Below, in pieces: positions 40,719 to 42,848 of a stretch of DNA of 42,848 bases (the stretch's first letter is position 1; each line of letters begins with the position of its first letter). Position numbers and translations under genes: made by a program. The notes beneath the pieces are model-generated. The model made no database searches and had not been told where the DNA came from. It was given only the letters and a program-made list of their open reading frames with translations. The stretch comes from Methylophilaceae bacterium (GTDB taxonomy: Bacteria; Pseudomonadota; Gammaproteobacteria; Burkholderiales; Methylophilaceae). The stretch lies in assembly GCA_006844635.1 (NCBI GenBank), contig SPJO01000123.1, positions 1-42,848 of the forward strand, given 5' to 3'.

Positions 40719-41402
40719 ATGACGCAAGCATCAGCCACACGCTGGCACGAATTTAAATCTCAAGATGAAATCAATCAAGCTGCGGTAGACAATATTCTGC
40801 AATTGGCAACAAAATCGATCAATAAATACGGTAGTTTTTTGATTGTATTGGCTGGCGGCAGTACACCAAAAGCAGTATATAAATTATTAAGTCAGCAGCA
40901 GGCAGAGTGGGATAAATGGCATATCTTCCATAATGATGACCGCTGCTTGCCTGTTGATGACAATGACCGTAACAGTAAGATGGCGCGCGACGCATGGTTA
41001 AGTCATGTGGCGATTCCAGAAACGCAAGTTCATGATATTCCTGCGGAACTGGGCAATGTTGAAGGTGCAAAAGCATATGCACAAACACTCAGAGGTGTTC
41101 GCACATTTGATTTGGTGATTCTTGGGTTAGGGGAAGATGGGCATACAGCCAGTTTGTTCCCTGGTCATGCCGTTGATAATAGTGCGGATGCAGTGCCTGT
41201 ATCTGATGCACCTAAGCCACCGCCAGAGCGCATTACCATCAGTCAGAACCGCTTAAATCATACGAATGCGGTAATGTTCTTAGTGACGGGTTCCGGTAAG
41301 CAAGAAGCGGTCGATCAATGGCGAGATGGTATAGCGATTCCTGCGACGCTCATTACAGGTAAACACGGCGTTGATGTTTACACTTTTGGTGTGAGCTTAT
41401 AA
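40719..41402 (+). CDS. pgl: 6-phosphogluconolactonase
   Basis: Hydrolyses 6-phosphogluconolactone to 6-phosphogluconate, directly after Zwf. The SugP isomerase-type fold is clear: LAGGSTPKAVYKLL near 46-59, WHIFHNDDRCLP near 68-79, and LGLGEDGHTASLFPG near 136-150. 227 residues is normal for the DevB type. Divergent from zwf, so the two oxidative-branch genes share one control region. Confidence 0.96.
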   Translation: MTQASATRWHEFKSQDEINQAAVDNILQLATKSINKYGSFLIVLAGGSTPKAVYKLLSQQQAEWDKWHIFHNDDRCLPVDDNDRNSKMARDAWLSHVAIPETQVHDIPAELGNVEGAKAYAQTLRGVRTFDLVILGLGEDGHTASLFPGHAVDNSADAVPVSDAPKPPPERITISQNRLNHTNAVMFLVTGSGKQEAVDQWRDGIAIPATLITGKHGVDVYTFGVSL

Positions 41403-41416
41403 CTTCGATTAGCAAT

Positions 41417-41444
41417 AAAAAAGCTACCCTCGGGTAGCTTTTTT
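41417..41444. terminator. Bidirectional terminator, pgl/apbC
   Basis: AAAAAAGCTACC pairs with GGTAGCTTTTTT around a CTCG loop, between convergent pgl and apbC. A/T runs on both sides serve both strands. Confidence 0.9.
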
Positions 41445-41459
41445 ATTGTGCTTTAGTTG

Positions 41460-42548
41460 CTATGTATTCTGAATCACGATGTTTGGAAACTTGCTGCTAT
41501 GATCTAATCCTGCATTGGCAATTTTAATGGCAGCTTGACGCGCAATCGCTTTATATTCATTAGCGACTTTGCTATCGGGTGCAGCAGATACGGTTGGTTC
41601 GCCACTGTCAGCTTGCTCACGAATTTGCATGTCTAAAGGCAGGCTACCAAGCAAATCGATATCATAATCTTTTGCCATGACTTCACCACCGCCAGCGCCA
41701 AATATGTGCTCCTCATGACCACATTGTGAACAAATATGTGTACTCATGTTCTCGACAACGCCCAAGATAGGAATGCCGACTTTTTCAAACATTTTCAGCC
41801 CTTTTTTGGCATCAAGTAATGCAATGTCTTGCGGGGTTGTCACGATGATGGCACCAGTCACAGGAATTTTTTGTGCTAATGTCAGCTGAATATCGCCAGT
41901 GCCGGGTGGCAAATCAATAACGAGATAATCTAAATCTTCCCATTGCGTATCTCGCAATAATTGCTCTAGTGCACCAGTCACCATTGGGCCACGCCATACC
42001 ATTGGTGTGTCAGTGTCGACTAAAAAGCCAATTGACATGGCTTGTATGCCATGTGCCCGCATGGGTTCGATGCTTTTACCATCTTTGCTATCTGGGCGGC
42101 CACTAAGGCCTAACATTTGTGGCTGGCTAGGGCCGTAAATATCAGCATCTAGGAGACCGACCGTTGCACCTTCAGCTGCCAGTGCTAAGGCTAAGTTAAC
42201 TGAAGTGGTTGATTTGCCAACCCCACCTTTACCAGAAGCCACTGCAATCACATTTTTCACGTTATCGAGTAATTTAACACCTTGTTGTACTTTGTGCGAT
42301 TCGATGCGGCTACCAATATTGATATTGATTGTACCAATTCCATCTATTGTGCTGAGATGGTCACTAACCAGTTTTTTCACATCATCCATCACACTGGCAG
42401 CAGGGTAGCCTAATGCAATATCAACACTGACATTGTTACCATCAATTTGAATGTTTTTAGCTGATTTGCTACTAATGAAATCTTTACCTGTATTGGGATC
42501 AATACAAAGTTTAAGGTTAGATTGAACGAGTAATTCTGTGATGGCCAT
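41460..42548 (-). CDS. apbC: Iron-sulfur carrier ATPase ApbC/Mrp
   Basis: A 362-residue P-loop scaffold that binds and transfers Fe-S clusters. An N-terminal MIP18-like domain (about 1-85) is followed by the deviant Walker A ASGKGGVGKST (104-114), the switch DADIYGPSQP, DLPPGTGD, and the cluster-binding CSQC motif near 270. It adds to iscX and ygfZ as a third Fe-S maintenance gene in the window, though not linked to them. Confidence 0.95.
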   Translation of the reverse strand: MAITELLVQSNLKLCIDPNTGKDFISSKSAKNIQIDGNNVSVDIALGYPAASVMDDVKKLVSDHLSTIDGIGTININIGSRIESHKVQQGVKLLDNVKNVIAVASGKGGVGKSTTSVNLALALAAEGATVGLLDADIYGPSQPQMLGLSGRPDSKDGKSIEPMRAHGIQAMSIGFLVDTDTPMVWRGPMVTGALEQLLRDTQWEDLDYLVIDLPPGTGDIQLTLAQKIPVTGAIIVTTPQDIALLDAKKGLKMFEKVGIPILGVVENMSTHICSQCGHEEHIFGAGGGEVMAKDYDIDLLGSLPLDMQIREQADSGEPTVSAAPDSKVANEYKAIARQAAIKIANAGLDHSSKFPNIVIQNT

Positions 42549-42626
42549 GCTTATATCCGACTAAATAAATCAAGTATTCTAACGGATGTCGGTCACCACG
42601 TCATCAATCGTGTGGTAAGGCGAGTG

Positions 42627-42848
42627 TTAGGCGTGAAAATTAGTATGCAAAATGTCGTAGCAGTTGCCCCAGCTCCACTTTTCTCGTGCTTGCTGTTGGA
42701 TGACTTTTCTATCCAGTTGAGGGCATTGTTCAATCGCTTGCTTTAAATCATCATCAATAAACCCAGTGACACCTGGCTCGACAACATCTTTTGGCCCTGG
42801 GACGTTATAGCCAGCGACAGGTAGCCCATTAGACATCGCTTCAATCAT
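42627..42848 (-). CDS. Glycosyltransferase family 4, C-terminal part
   Basis: Only the last 73 codons are present; the frame is open at the window edge and the first Met seen is probably internal. IEAMSNGLPVAGYNVPGPKDVV is the C-terminal nucleotide-sugar motif of GT-B family 4 transferases (E-A-M-x-x-G-x-P-V), followed by GVTGFIDDDL. The substrate is unknown. The 78 bases between it and apbC contain no clear terminator. Confidence 0.75.
   Translation of the reverse strand: MIEAMSNGLPVAGYNVPGPKDVVEPGVTGFIDDDLKQAIEQCPQLDRKVIQQQAREKWSWGNCYDILHTNFHA

Overview
The window reads as chromosomal DNA from a methylotrophic betaproteobacterium, most likely Methylophilaceae (Methylotenera-like). The grounds are moderate GC, betaproteobacterial gene content, a zwf/pgl pair (oxidative entry of the ribulose monophosphate cycle), and a complete mxaR-S-A-C-K-L set of methanol dehydrogenase accessory genes. 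The placement is inferred from gene content, not from a search. I see no rRNA, tRNA, CRISPR array, insertion sequence or prophage. Coding density is high and almost every gene is a recognisable family.

Layout: 1-1851 (minus) holds iscX, a DUF3307 membrane protein and a phosphomannomutase that leaves the window. 1909-2232 is non-coding and holds a candidate minus-strand small RNA with anti-Shine-Dalgarno motifs. 2233-5853 (plus) is glyA-nrdR-ribD-tatD. 5854-6116 is AT-rich and carries a tight DnaA-box cluster. 6117-9471 is a tightly overlapping operon of mtnA, an exported glycoside-hydrolase-like protein and a fuculose-phosphate-type aldolase, probably a DHAP shunt for 5'-thio/deoxy-nucleoside by-products. 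A methyltransferase follows, then pyrG-kdsA-eno-ftsB (10504-14685). 14756-16588 has ygfZ, a ygfX-like gene and yjdM. 16629-22152 (minus) is mxaRSACKL without mxaFJGI in view. 22426-24775 is fabA-fabB-lipoprotein. 25322-30149 is alaA-hom-thrC-thyA.

30165-34379 is the most striking part. A GlrK-QseG-GlrR three-gene signalling unit lies directly upstream of a gene for an exported EF-hand protein. The gap between glrR and that gene holds two TGTC-N10-GACA boxes (the motif known for GlrR), a perfect IHF consensus and a -24/-12 sigma-54 promoter, all in the expected order and spacing. This looks like a self-contained envelope-signalling circuit with a calcium-binding output.

34426-42848 holds folA, a lytic transglycosylase, an Orn/Lys/Arg decarboxylase, dcd, zwf, pgl, apbC and the end of a glycosyltransferase. 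Thymidylate metabolism recurs: glyA, thyA and folA form the full thymidylate/folate cycle, and dcd starts the route to its substrate dUMP. Several genes (folA, the Mth938-like gene, alaA) appear to have leaderless or nearly leaderless mRNAs. Promoter, operator and RNA calls rest on reading motifs by eye.
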